Source of the DNA: an uncultured Acidaminococcus sp.
Lineage (GTDB): Bacteria > Bacillota > Negativicutes > Acidaminococcales > Acidaminococcaceae
Direction: 5' to 3'
Assembly (NCBI GenBank): GCA_900315205.1
Contig: OMYF01000004.1
Coordinates: 23,760-87,759 of the forward strand
Length of the DNA stretch: 64,000 nt
Shown here piece after piece: positions 35,009-43,513 of this stretch (positions are counted from its first letter, which is position 1; every line of letters starts with the position of its first letter). Made by a program: the position numbers and the translations under genes. The notes beneath the pieces are model-generated. The model was not told the origin of the DNA. It searched no databases and saw only the letters and a list, made by a program, of their open reading frames with translations.

Positions 35009-35674
35009 ATGTGTAGAATCAATCAAATCATCCGGGCTCACCGCCGGACGTTATCCATCGAAATCAATAAGGATGCAGAACTGATTGTGCGGGCACCGCT
35101 GCGCATGGACCGGGCAGATATCGAGCGTTTTGTGAATTCCAAGGCTCACTGGATCGCGGTCCATCAGAAACGTGTCGAGGAAGAAAAAGAGCGTTTCGTG
35201 CCTTTTTCACTGACTGAGGGAGCAACAGTGCCTCTTGCAGGCCAGGTCTGTACACTGCATTTTTCTGCAGAACCGTCTTTCTCTCTTGACCGGGGGCGAA
35301 ACATCCTCTGGGTCCCCAGAGATGCAGCAGTTCCTGATTTTCTGGAATGGCTGGGCGGATGCCTGCGGCGGTGTCTTGAGGAGCGTATTCCTCACTATGC
35401 CGCCCGCATGGGGCAGCCCGTGCCCCGTTTCAGACTGGCCAACGGCCGGTCCCGATGGGGCTACTGCAATTATAAGAATGAACTCGGTTTCAACTGGCAC
35501 CTGGCTTTCTGCCCTGCAGAAGTAGTGGACTATGTGGTGGTACATGAACTCTGCCATCTGACCAATAAATCCCACGACCGCCGCTTCTGGCAGGCTGTGG
35601 AATCCATTCTTCCGGACCGCAGGGACCGGGAGCAGTGGCTGAAAATCAATCGGAGGGTCATGGATATCCTATGA
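35009..35674 (+). CDS. YgjP/DUF45-type zinc metallopeptidase
   Basis: 221 residues from ATG 35009. The active-site motif VVHELCHLTNKSHDRRFW gives HExxH plus a third His nine residues after the second motif His. Two upstream beta-rich segments and the SRWGYCN motif match the YgjP family. These peptidases are cytoplasmic with unknown substrates. The upstream in-frame ATG at 34919 lies in noncoding sequence. It heads an operon in which each of the four genes overlaps its neighbour. Confidence 0.85.
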   Translation: MCRINQIIRAHRRTLSIEINKDAELIVRAPLRMDRADIERFVNSKAHWIAVHQKRVEEEKERFVPFSLTEGATVPLAGQVCTLHFSAEPSFSLDRGRNILWVPRDAAVPDFLEWLGGCLRRCLEERIPHYAARMGQPVPRFRLANGRSRWGYCNYKNELGFNWHLAFCPAEVVDYVVVHELCHLTNKSHDRRFWQAVESILPDRRDREQWLKINRRVMDIL

Positions 35675-36624
35675 GTATCAACAAGAGAATTTTCCTGCTG
35701 CTCGCAGCGCTCCTTCTCATTGGCAGCGTTTCTTTCTATCTGCTCCATACGAGTCCAAAGTATATTGCCCAGCAGAAACAGGTCCGGGAATCACAGATCG
35801 TGCATGACAAAGATACAAAATTACCGTATGCTTTCCTGAACAATGTCATCGCCCAGTCCGGGTCTTCCTGCTCCGTCTATTACAAATCCCTTGACACGGG
35901 TGAAGTGTTCTACAACTTCTCCGGCAAGATGCCGGCCGGCGGCCTGATCCGGCCTTACGTGGCTGCCGCGGTCCTGCAGCAGGTCAAGGATGGAGACCTG
36001 AAACTTGCGGATCCGTATACCCTCACGGATAAGGAAAAACTGCCGGACAGCCCCCTCATGGGCAAAGTGCCGCCCGGCGGCAAAGTGACAGTCCAGAACC
36101 TGCTCGAAGCCATGATGCTGCAGAATGACCAGACCGCCATGAACAAACTCATTGCCATTGCCGGACGGGATCAGATCAATGCGTATCTCCTGGCGCAGGG
36201 GTATGCGGATACCTTCCTGAGCGGCAGGGATTTTGAGAATACCGATGAGGATCATGACGTCAAGGATGCGGAAAAACAGATCAGCTTCACTTCGGTGAAT
36301 GATACTGTAACGCTTCTGAGCAAGCTCTATGCAGGGACATGCGTCGATAAAAAACTGGATCTGTACCTGCTGTCTCTCTTTGAACAGCAGAGTGACCGGC
36401 ACCTTATGGGTGCACTCCTGCCGCGGAACATCAAACTGGCTCAGCTGTCGTCCGATCATGGCCGGGTCATGAATGCTGCCGGGATCGTCTATGCCAACGA
36501 GAAATATATCCTTGCCATCATGACGGACAAGGCACTGCGTCCGGAGGAAACCAGGAAAATCATGAATCAGATTTCCTCCATCATTTTCAATACGGTCAAC
36601 GATAAAGAGGTTTTTAAAAAATGA
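35671..36624 (+). CDS. Class A beta-lactamase-fold protein lacking catalytic residues
   Basis: 317 residues, starting at ATG 35671 which overlaps the previous stop (ATGA). An N-terminal membrane anchor (about 6-25) precedes a domain with beta-lactamase-2 (PF13354) pattern. The positions that carry catalysis in active members are changed: the SxxK nucleophile motif aligns to Gly91-Leu-Ile-Arg94, and the SDN motif aligns to Asn152-Asp-Gln154. The KTG strand is DHGRVMNAAG. It is therefore unlikely to hydrolyse lactams and may be a binding or scaffold protein. It sits between a metallopeptidase and an FAD dehydrogenase, overlapping both. Confidence 0.8.
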   Translation: MSINKRIFLLLAALLLIGSVSFYLLHTSPKYIAQQKQVRESQIVHDKDTKLPYAFLNNVIAQSGSSCSVYYKSLDTGEVFYNFSGKMPAGGLIRPYVAAAVLQQVKDGDLKLADPYTLTDKEKLPDSPLMGKVPPGGKVTVQNLLEAMMLQNDQTAMNKLIAIAGRDQINAYLLAQGYADTFLSGRDFENTDEDHDVKDAEKQISFTSVNDTVTLLSKLYAGTCVDKKLDLYLLSLFEQQSDRHLMGALLPRNIKLAQLSSDHGRVMNAAGIVYANEKYILAIMTDKALRPEETRKIMNQISSIIFNTVNDKEVFKK

Positions 36625-38015
36625 ATCGACACCCTGATGTAGCCATTATCGGCGGAGGTCCTGCTGCTATTTATGCAGCCTATGAATTCGCCCTGAAATA
36701 TCCGGAAGTAAAGGTCCTGATCCTGGAGGAAGGACACTCCATCGAGCTTCGCAACTGTCCCATCATCGCGGGCCGGGCAGAGCACTGCCTGAGCTGTGTC
36801 CCCTGCAGCATCATGCGCGGTTTTGGCGGCGCCGGGGCCTTTTCGGACGGCAAATACAACTTTACGACGGAATTCGGCGGCTGGCTGAGCGATTACCTGC
36901 CGCGCAGCACTGTCATGGAACTCATCGATTATGTGGATCAGATCAATCTGCGCCACGGTGCACCCGGCGAAGTCTATTCCACCAAAAACTGCCGGATCGG
37001 CAGGATTGCCCTGGGCTATGATCTGCATCTGCTCAATGCCAAGGTCAGACATCTCGGGACGGACAATAACCGCAAACTCATGGCAAGCATCTGCCGTTTC
37101 CTTCTGGAACATGGCATCGAAATTGCCTGTGATACGCAGGTGGAGCGCTTTGACCGCTGTCCCGAAGGCTATCAGCTTTTCCTGAAGGGCGGGCAGGATC
37201 CCGTCACCTGTACCTATCTGATTGCTGCCCCCGGCCGGGCCGGCGCGGAATGGTTTTCCGAGCAGTGCGGGAATCTGGGACTTTCCATGCGCAACAACCA
37301 GGTCGATGTGGGTGTCCGCGTCGAAGTGCCCGCCCAGGTCTTTGAACATATCACGGATGAAGTCTACGAGGCCAAACTCGTCTATACGACTAAGCAGTAC
37401 GGCGATCGGGTCCGTACATTCTGCATGAATCCGAACGGGTATGTGGTCGCAGAGAACACGGACGGCATCATCACTGTAAACGGACACAGTTTCAGCGATC
37501 CTGCCAAAAACAGCGGCAATACGAACTTTGCTTTGCTCGTGAGCAATCGTTTTACGGAACCTTTCAAGGAACCCCACAAGTACGGCAAGCATATTGCATC
37601 CCTGTCCAACATGCTGGGAGGCGGCGTGCTCGTCCAGCGTTTCGGGGATCTGATCAAAGGCCGCCGGACGAATGCCCACCGCATGAGCAAGAGCTTCCTG
37701 CGGCCCACGTTGAACGCGGTGCCGGGCGACCTGAGCCTGGTCCTGCCCAAACGTCATCTGGACAATATCATCGAAATGATCTATGCGCTTGACAAAGTGG
37801 CACCGGGGACAGCCAATGACGATACGCTTCTTTACGGTGTGGAAGTCAAGTTCTACAGCTCCCGCCTCGAACTGGATGACCAGCTGGAGACACAGATGCC
37901 GAATTTCTTTGCCATCGGTGATGGTGCCGGCATTACGCGCGGTCTTTCCCAGGCGAGTGCATCCGGTGTCTATGCAGCCCGCGTCATCGGCAGGCGGATC
38001 CGGGGAGAAGCCTGA
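36621..38015 (+). CDS. FAD-dependent dehydrogenase (COG2509-like)
   Basis: 464 residues; start overlaps the preceding stop by 4 bp. N-terminal dinucleotide-binding motif VAIIGGGPAAIYAAYE, and a C-terminal FAD motif NFFAIGDGAGITRGLSQASASGVYAA. Between them are CPIIAGRAEHCLSCVPCSIMRGFGG, with a cysteine set that may be redox-active. This group of predicted flavoproteins is widespread in Firmicutes and uncharacterised. It is translationally coupled to a dead beta-lactamase-fold protein and a DUF1294 protein. Confidence 0.85.
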   Translation: MNRHPDVAIIGGGPAAIYAAYEFALKYPEVKVLILEEGHSIELRNCPIIAGRAEHCLSCVPCSIMRGFGGAGAFSDGKYNFTTEFGGWLSDYLPRSTVMELIDYVDQINLRHGAPGEVYSTKNCRIGRIALGYDLHLLNAKVRHLGTDNNRKLMASICRFLLEHGIEIACDTQVERFDRCPEGYQLFLKGGQDPVTCTYLIAAPGRAGAEWFSEQCGNLGLSMRNNQVDVGVRVEVPAQVFEHITDEVYEAKLVYTTKQYGDRVRTFCMNPNGYVVAENTDGIITVNGHSFSDPAKNSGNTNFALLVSNRFTEPFKEPHKYGKHIASLSNMLGGGVLVQRFGDLIKGRRTNAHRMSKSFLRPTLNAVPGDLSLVLPKRHLDNIIEMIYALDKVAPGTANDDTLLYGVEVKFYSSRLELDDQLETQMPNFFAIGDGAGITRGLSQASASGVYAARVIGRRIRGEA

Positions 38016-38293
38016 TGCTGAGAGCATTTTTTTATTCGGATATTTTTACGTATTATCTGCTCGTCCTCAATATCGTTACGTTTCTCCTCTATGCCCTGGA
38101 TAAATACAAGGCTGTCCGCCATGTCTGGCGGATCCCCGAAAGCGTACTGCTCCTCGCCGTCCTTCTTGGCGGCGGCATCGGTGCCGTCATGGGAATGCAG
38201 CTTTGCCGGCACAAGACTCGACATGTGAAATTCCGGGTCGGTGTGCCTCTCATCATCCTGCTGCAGATGGGTCTGGTCATTTATTTCCGCTGA
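38015..38293 (+). CDS. DUF1294 small membrane protein
   Basis: 92 residues starting at an ATG that overlaps the FAD gene stop (TGATG). Three hydrophobic segments (about 14-29, 43-58, 74-90). DALDKYKAVRHVWRIPE and GGGIGAVMGMQLCRHKTRH match DUF1294, a family of short membrane proteins of unknown role. It is the last gene of the overlapping operon and is followed by a terminator. Confidence 0.85.
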   Translation: MLRAFFYSDIFTYYLLVLNIVTFLLYALDKYKAVRHVWRIPESVLLLAVLLGGGIGAVMGMQLCRHKTRHVKFRVGVPLIILLQMGLVIYFR

Positions 38294-38346
38294 AACAGAG
38301 GCGGCAAAAGACAAACTGAAGGATGACATACTGTGTCCTTGGAAGA

Positions 38347-38391
38347 AATCCCGGTGTTCCCCGGTAAAGCAGGGAATGACCGGGATTTTTA
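38347..38391 (+). terminator. Terminator of the YgjP-DUF1294 operon
   Basis: AATCCCGGT (38347-38355) pairs with ACCGGGATT (38379-38387), followed by TTTAT. Confidence 0.75.
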
Positions 38392-38737
38392 TATGCCCGG
38401 CACAGCTGTATCGCTGAGGATATGCTGCGTCACGGGCATGGATCCGGCGCAAAGAAGGGTTCCGGATCCTGCAGAAGATGCAGGAATCGTATGGAAAATC
38501 AAACGAAGCTCTGTCCGCTTCTGCATGGAGGCAGGACCATCGTCTTTCTGTGATCCTGAGGGTCTGCTGCTGCGGGATTGCCCTCTTGTGACTTCACAGA
38601 GGAATGGTATATGGTATAATGAGAGCAACGGCAAAAGCCGGAAAGCCGCCATGGAAGCAGGGAACCGGTAGCGCTTCCCTGTCCGGACGGACTGTTACCA
38701 TAAAGAGAAGATGATTTCGTGATGAAAGGAAAAGGGC
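38392..38737. other. Gene-free stretch with extended -10 promoter
   Basis: No gene-like frame. TGGTATAAT at 38612-38620 is an extended -10 for the VOC gene, leaving a leader of about 110 nt in which I see no recognised element. Confidence 0.45.
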
Positions 38738-39091
38738 ATGAGTAAAACGATTACATACAAATTAAAGCATATTGGAATCAATTGTGAAAATGAAGGGAAA
38801 GCAGCGGAACTTGCCAAACTGCTGTGCTTCCTTTTCAACATGGAGCCGGGACCGGAGAATGACTCCCATATTTTTGTATCCAATACGTTTGAAGTCATGA
38901 AACACAGCAAAATCGGGAAACATGGTCATATCGCACTGCAGACGGATGATGTCGAAGCGGCAATGGAAGACCTGAAGGAGAAGGGGATCCGCTTCAATGA
39001 AAAGACCATCCGGCGGAATGCAGAAGGCAGGATCATCTTTATTTATCTGGCGGACGATATTGCCGGTTTTTCCATTCATTTGACAGTATGA
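38738..39091 (+). CDS. VOC-fold (glyoxalase-like) protein
   Basis: 117 residues, half the usual size of a full glyoxalase but matching single-domain VOC proteins. Two beta-alpha-beta repeats are seen: YKLKHIGINCENEGKAAEL and KHGHIALQTDDVEAAMEDL. His at GHIAL and Glu positions could bind metal, but the set is incomplete. The ATG follows AAAAGGGC. Substrate not recognised. Confidence 0.8.
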   Translation: MSKTITYKLKHIGINCENEGKAAELAKLLCFLFNMEPGPENDSHIFVSNTFEVMKHSKIGKHGHIALQTDDVEAAMEDLKEKGIRFNEKTIRRNAEGRIIFIYLADDIAGFSIHLTV

Positions 39092-39247
39092 AATGTGGAG
39101 GATCTCCTTCACATCCCATGGCTGCAGAAAAAGGCAGTCAGCAGGATCCGGGACCTGGCACACGGACAGTGTATTGTGGATGCGTGCTGCAGGAGTGCCC
39201 CGGATTTTTGGGATTTTTACAGTTATGGTGTTTTTTGAGGAGTGAAA

Positions 39248-39790
39248 ATGATGTCGGTGTTTGATTTGCTTGCTGCCCGGCGCAGCGTACGCCATTATAC
39301 GGATGAACCAGTGGCCCGGGAAGATCTCAGGAAGATTGTGGAAGCAGGGCTTATGACGCCAAGCAGTAAAAATCTCAGGAGCACGGAAATGCTGGTCCTG
39401 GAGGACCGGAATCTGATCAGTCAGGCGGCGCACTGCAAACCTCATTTTGGAGAGATGCTCCTTAAGGCACCGGCTGCTGTGGTGGTGCTGGGCCGTCTGG
39501 ATTCCCATGCCTGGGTGGAAGATGCGTCCGTGACCATGCTGGCCATGATGCTGCAGGCCACGGAACTTGGAATCGGCAGCTGCTGGGTCCAGGTCCGCCA
39601 TATGGTGTCTGAAAAGACGGGACCTGACGGAACACCGCTGTCTTCCAGCGACTATCTGAAAGAACTGCTCCATTTTCCGGATGATATGGAAGCGGAAGCA
39701 ATCCTGGCGCTGGGCCATCCCAGTCGAGCACATCAGCCGAGGCGGCTGGAGGAAACGCGTCCGTCCCGGGTCCATTGGGGAACATTCTGA
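39248..39790 (+). CDS. Nitroreductase family flavoprotein
   Basis: 180 residues from ATG 39248 (GAGGAG 5 nt upstream; ATG at 39251 also possible). FMN-binding motif RRSVRHYTDEPV and the LQATELGIGSCWVQ and EAILALGHPS segments match the nitroreductase fold. These dimers use NAD(P)H and FMN to reduce nitro compounds or quinones. It is followed after 55 bp by a MerR regulator, which may respond to the same stress. Confidence 0.88.
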   Translation: MMSVFDLLAARRSVRHYTDEPVAREDLRKIVEAGLMTPSSKNLRSTEMLVLEDRNLISQAAHCKPHFGEMLLKAPAAVVVLGRLDSHAWVEDASVTMLAMMLQATELGIGSCWVQVRHMVSEKTGPDGTPLSSSDYLKELLHFPDDMEAEAILALGHPSRAHQPRRLEETRPSRVHWGTF

Positions 39791-39845
39791 AGAGGCGGAG
39801 CGGAAATGCATCCGGCATGGAACATGGCAAAGGAGGCAATCCCTG

Positions 39846-40280
39846 ATGGAAAAATTCTATACGATCCAGGAAGTATCCAGCATGACGGGAATTCCTTCCT
39901 CGACGCTGCGGTATTATGACAAGGAAGGCCTGCTGCCGTTCCTTACGCGTTCAGCCCGTGGATACCGGCTCTTTTCGGAAAGGGACCTTACTACGCTGCA
40001 GCTTCTGGAATGTCTGAAATCGACGGGTATGAGCATCCGGGAGATGAAGCAGTATGCCCGCTGGCTCGAAGAAGGCGACGCGTCCCTGCAGGAGCGCTAT
40101 GACATGTTCCGGAATCGGAAGGCCATTGTCCGGGAACAGATGGAAGAACTCCGGAAAAGAATGGATGTCATTGAACACAAATGCCGTTACTACAAGAAGG
40201 CCCTGGAACTCGGTTCTGAAAAGACACTGCTTTCCATCAGGCTGCCCCATGCGGACGAGTTCCTCAGCCAAAAATCTTGA
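39846..40280 (+). CDS. MerR-family regulator
   Basis: 144 residues from ATG 39846, GGAGGCAATCCC upstream. The N-terminal helix-turn-helix FYTIQEVSSMTGIPSSTLRYYDKEGLLP and the following GYRLFSERDL wing are typical MerR, followed by a long dimerisation helix (about 85-125). No cysteine metal-binding set is seen at the C-terminus, so it is a small-molecule rather than metal type. It follows the nitroreductase gene and likely regulates it. Confidence 0.9.
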   Translation: MEKFYTIQEVSSMTGIPSSTLRYYDKEGLLPFLTRSARGYRLFSERDLTTLQLLECLKSTGMSIREMKQYARWLEEGDASLQERYDMFRNRKAIVREQMEELRKRMDVIEHKCRYYKKALELGSEKTLLSIRLPHADEFLSQKS

Positions 40281-40386
40281 ACACGGTTTTGGTCCGGTGA
40301 CTGCCGGCTTTCCCTGCAGAATCGGACTTCCTGACCGGAAGCGGAGGCCCTGTCCTGCCGGAAAGGATCGGAATGCGGCATCATGC

Positions 40387-40425
40387 CGTGCATGCATGGA
40401 ATCACATGCACGATAAGTATTTTCT
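40387..40425 (+). terminator. Terminator of merR
   Basis: CGTGCATG (40387-40394) pairs with CATGCACG (40405-40412), then a T-rich run from 40419. Confidence 0.65.
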
Positions 40426-40443
40426 TCTTTCTCTTTCTCCTTC

Positions 40444-40449
40444 TATAAT
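40444..40449 (+). promoter_or_regulatory. -10 element of the DUF362-tat operon
   Basis: TATAAT lies 92 bp before the DUF362 gene. No good -35 is present. Confidence 0.35.
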
Positions 40450-40541
40450 GATGGAAATAAAAGACTTGCCTTCAAGTGGACTTTAAAGAGTATGCTTAAG
40501 GACAAGTAAGACATCATATACCTGGAAGAGAGGGATGGCTT

Positions 40542-41588
40542 ATGAAAGATATGTCCAGAAGAGATTTCCTGAAAGTGATGGGAGGTGCCGCTGCCGGTGC
40601 GTTCCTGTACAATGCAGGGGTATCCACGGCTTCAGCTCAGGCGCCGGTTGTCAGTTCTGTGAACCGGACGGGCAGGCCTGTGGCGGATGGGGAAGGATCC
40701 AGGGCCAGGGTCTTTTATACCCGCCACATCGATGCGGCCCATCTCATTGCGCTGTATGACCGGATCAGTGAAGGCATCTACGGAAAGGTGGCTGTCAAGC
40801 TGCATACGGGTGAAAAGCATGGCCCCAACATCCTGCCCCGGGATATGGTGAAAGCCCTGATCCGGCATATCCCGAACAGCACGATCGTCGAAACGAATAC
40901 CATGTACGACGGCGACCGCTATACGACGGCGTCCCATCGGGAAACGCTAAAGGTGAATGGCTGGGATTTCTGCCCCGTCGATATCATGGATGAGGAAGGG
41001 GACGTGAATCTGCCTGTCCGGGGCGGCAAACATCTGAAAGAAGTTGCCATGGGCGGCCATATCGTCAACTATGATTCCATGGTGGTCCTGACCCACTTCA
41101 AAGGCCATGCCATGGGCGGCTACGGCGGGTCCCTGAAGAACATCGCGATTGGCTGCGCTTCCGGTCAGCACGGCAAGCGTCAGGTCCACGGCTATCTGAA
41201 TGGAGCCATGCCCCCTTCCGGTGCTGATTGGGGAAAGATGCCTGCTCAGGATGCCTTTATGGAACTGATGGCCGATTCCGGGAAAGCCACGGTGGATTAT
41301 TTCGGAAAGCATATCATTTTCCTGAATGTACTGCGCCGCATGAGCGTCGACTGTGATTGTGCGGGGACCAGTGCGGCGGAACCGAAGATCGCGGATCTGG
41401 GCATCCTTGCTTCGACGGATATCCTTGCGGTGGATCAGGCCAGTGTGGATCTGGTCTATGACCGCAAGTCCGACGACAAGAATGATCTCGTGGAGCGCAT
41501 CGAATCGCGCCATGGCCTCCACCAGCTGCAGGCCATGCGCGATCTCAAGATGGGGAACGATAAATATGAATTGATTTCCATCGACTGA
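40542..41588 (+). CDS. Tat-exported DUF362 protein
   Basis: 348 residues. Tat signal SRRDFLK followed by a hydrophobic Ala-rich segment, then the DUF362 fold with KLHTGEKHGPNILP and LTHFKGHAMGGYGGSLKNIAIGC. DUF362 is often fused to ferredoxin domains; here no cluster motif is seen, only scattered cysteines. The function of the family is unknown. It lies 19 bp before tatA, so the translocase is encoded next to one of its predicted substrates. Confidence 0.88.
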   Translation: MKDMSRRDFLKVMGGAAAGAFLYNAGVSTASAQAPVVSSVNRTGRPVADGEGSRARVFYTRHIDAAHLIALYDRISEGIYGKVAVKLHTGEKHGPNILPRDMVKALIRHIPNSTIVETNTMYDGDRYTTASHRETLKVNGWDFCPVDIMDEEGDVNLPVRGGKHLKEVAMGGHIVNYDSMVVLTHFKGHAMGGYGGSLKNIAIGCASGQHGKRQVHGYLNGAMPPSGADWGKMPAQDAFMELMADSGKATVDYFGKHIIFLNVLRRMSVDCDCAGTSAAEPKIADLGILASTDILAVDQASVDLVYDRKSDDKNDLVERIESRHGLHQLQAMRDLKMGNDKYELISID

Positions 41589-41607
41589 AAAAAGGAGGAT
41601 TTTTACT

Positions 41608-41841
41608 ATGTTTGGATTGGGTGCACCGGAACTGCTGCTCATCCTCATCATCGCTCTTGTGGTATTCGGACCGGGGAAACTCCCCGCCATTGGCGGTGCA
41701 CTGGGCAAGAGCCTGCGTGAATTCAAAGATGCCATGAACGCGGTGGAAGTGGAAGACAAAAAAGATACAAAAAAACCGGAAGCTGCTGCGGCGGAGGAAA
41801 AGAAAGAAAACAAACCGCTGGACCCAGTGCAGAAACCATGA
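41608..41841 (+). CDS. tatA: Twin-arginine translocase subunit TatA
   Basis: 77 residues. One N-terminal membrane helix (about 3-20), an amphipathic helix with FGPGKLPAIGGALGKSLREFK, and a charged Ala/Lys-rich tail, the standard TatA layout. TatA forms the pore of the Tat system. AAAAAAGGAGG precedes the ATG. The 3' end overlaps tatC by 4 bp. Confidence 0.93.
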   Translation: MFGLGAPELLLILIIALVVFGPGKLPAIGGALGKSLREFKDAMNAVEVEDKKDTKKPEAAAAEEKKENKPLDPVQKP

Positions 41842-42521
41842 CATTTACAGAACATCTGGAGGAGCTGCGGAGCCGGATCCTGAAATGCCTGGCTGCCCTG
41901 CTGGCGGGAGCTGTCATCAGCTTCTGGCAGATCGACCGTATTGTGGCCCTGCTCACGATGCCCGTTCCCCGGCTTTTTGTAATGAAACCGGCTGAAGCTT
42001 TCATGATCTACGTGAAACTTGCGCTTTGGAGCGGCGCCATCCTGGTGTCACCCATTCTAGCCTGGCAGTTCTGGGCGTTCCTGCTGCCGGCCTTTACCAG
42101 CCATGAAAAGAAGATCCTCGGTCTTTTTGTACCTGCGTCCGTTGTCCTGTTCCTGGCTGGAATCGTATTTTCATTTACTCTGGTGCTGCCGCGGGGACTT
42201 GACTTCCTGAGGAGTTTTGCTTTGGGCAGTGTCCAGCCCCTGTGGTCTCTGGAATCCTATCTGGATTTTGTGATCCTCATGGTCGTACCCTTTGGCTTTT
42301 TCTTCAATCTGCCGCTGATCCTGCTGCCCCTGGCACAGATGGGACTTGTGGATTCAGTGAAGCTGCGGCGGGCCCGGCGGTATGTCATCGTCCTGTCCTT
42401 TATCGTGGCGGCCGTCATCACGCCAACTACGGATATGGTGTCCCAGACGCTGCTCGCTGTGCCGATCATTGTTCTGTACGAAGTCAGCCTGCTGATCATC
42501 CGGGTCGTGTTAAAGAAATGA
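41838..42521 (+). CDS. tatC: Twin-arginine translocase subunit TatC
   Basis: 227 residues with six membrane helices. The N-terminal FTEHLEELRSRIL motif, the AFLLPAFTSHEKK and PFGFFFNLPLIL segments identify TatC, which recognises twin-arginine signals. Slightly shorter than E. coli TatC (258), within the family range. Its start overlaps the tatA stop. Other predicted Tat substrates in the window are the aldo/keto reductase at 2614 and possibly the internal signal at 3988. Confidence 0.95.
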   Translation: MTFTEHLEELRSRILKCLAALLAGAVISFWQIDRIVALLTMPVPRLFVMKPAEAFMIYVKLALWSGAILVSPILAWQFWAFLLPAFTSHEKKILGLFVPASVVLFLAGIVFSFTLVLPRGLDFLRSFALGSVQPLWSLESYLDFVILMVVPFGFFFNLPLILLPLAQMGLVDSVKLRRARRYVIVLSFIVAAVITPTTDMVSQTLLAVPIIVLYEVSLLIIRVVLKK

Positions 42522-42580
42522 GGGTAAGGTGAGGCTGACCGGATTGTCCCTGCAGGGTTCGAGGCTGGAAATCTGGAGAC

Positions 42581-42632
42581 ACAGGCCCGTGAGAGGCCGC
42601 AGGGAGGCTGCGGGCACCGGGCCTGTATTTTT
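42581..42632 (+). terminator. Terminator of tatC
   Basis: ACAGGCCCG (42581-42589) pairs with CGGGCCTGT (42618-42626), with an inner CCGCAG/CTGCGG stem, then ATTTTT. Confidence 0.8.
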
Positions 42633-42685
42633 GTATATCTGCATCATCGATACGCGCGTGCGCGGGAAAGGAATCCTGTAACGAT

Positions 42686-43513
42686 ATGGAGCAAGGAAAA
42701 CAGAGTGATAAACTGGAAAATCTGAGGGCCTGCCTCCGGAAACTGGGCAGTGTGGCTGTGGCTTTTTCCGGCGGTGTGGATTCCACCTTTCTCCTTAAGG
42801 TGGCTCACGATGAACTGGGGGATAAGGTCCTCGCTGTGACGGCGAAGTCCTGCTCCTTTCCGGAACGGGAACTGAATGAAGCCCGGGCTTTCTGCGACAG
42901 AGAGCATATCCGGCATCTTACCGTGGAATCAGAGGAACTCAGCATTCCCGGTTTTTCCCATAATCCCGTCAACCGGTGCTACCTCTGCAAACATGAACTT
43001 TTTGAAAAAATCCTCCAGGTGGCAAAGGACAATGGTCTGGCAGCCGTTGCCGAAGGATCCAATCTGGATGATGAAGGCGACTACCGGCCGGGCCTCAGGG
43101 CCATTGCGGAACTGGGGATTGCCAGTCCTTTGCGGCAGGCCGGCCTGTACAAACGGGAAATCCGGGAGTACTCCAGATCGCTGGGACTGCCTACGTGGAA
43201 CAAGCAGTCCTTTGCCTGCCTGTCCTCGCGCTTTGCCTATGGAGAGGAAATCACGCCCGCGCGGCTCAGCATGGTGGACAGGGCGGAGCAGCTGCTCCTC
43301 GACCTGGGGTTCCATCAGCTGCGTGTGCGGATCCATGGCGGACGACTGGCCCGGATCGAGGTGGCACCGGAGGAATTGCAGAAGGTCCTGGACAATCGAA
43401 AGGTCATTGCGGATAAATTGAAGTCTTTTGGCTTTGCCTACGTAACGATGGATCTTGTGGGCTACCGGACCGGGAGCATGAATGAAACCCTGTCGCCGGA
43501 AGAGAAGGCATGA
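42686..43513 (+). CDS. larE: LarE, sulfur transferase for the nickel-pincer cofactor
   Basis: 275 residues. PP-loop ATPase motif SGGVDSTFLLKVA at about residue 28. It sulfurates pyridinium-3,5-biscarboxylate mononucleotide in two rounds to build the nickel-pincer cofactor of lactate racemase. Cys178 in SFACLSSRFAYGE aligns with the sacrificial Cys176 of L. plantarum LarE. A NRCYLCK motif (Cys98, Cys101) is also present, the three-cysteine pattern reported for LarE proteins that hold an Fe-S cluster. Starts the lar operon; larB overlaps its end. Confidence 0.92.
   Translation: MEQGKQSDKLENLRACLRKLGSVAVAFSGGVDSTFLLKVAHDELGDKVLAVTAKSCSFPERELNEARAFCDREHIRHLTVESEELSIPGFSHNPVNRCYLCKHELFEKILQVAKDNGLAAVAEGSNLDDEGDYRPGLRAIAELGIASPLRQAGLYKREIREYSRSLGLPTWNKQSFACLSSRFAYGEEITPARLSMVDRAEQLLLDLGFHQLRVRIHGGRLARIEVAPEELQKVLDNRKVIADKLKSFGFAYVTMDLVGYRTGSMNETLSPEEKA

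Noticed and set aside
42551..42570. tRNA T-arm-like sequence GGTTCGAGG after tatC
   Set aside because: No acceptor, D or anticodon stems fit around it; the region folds as a terminator.
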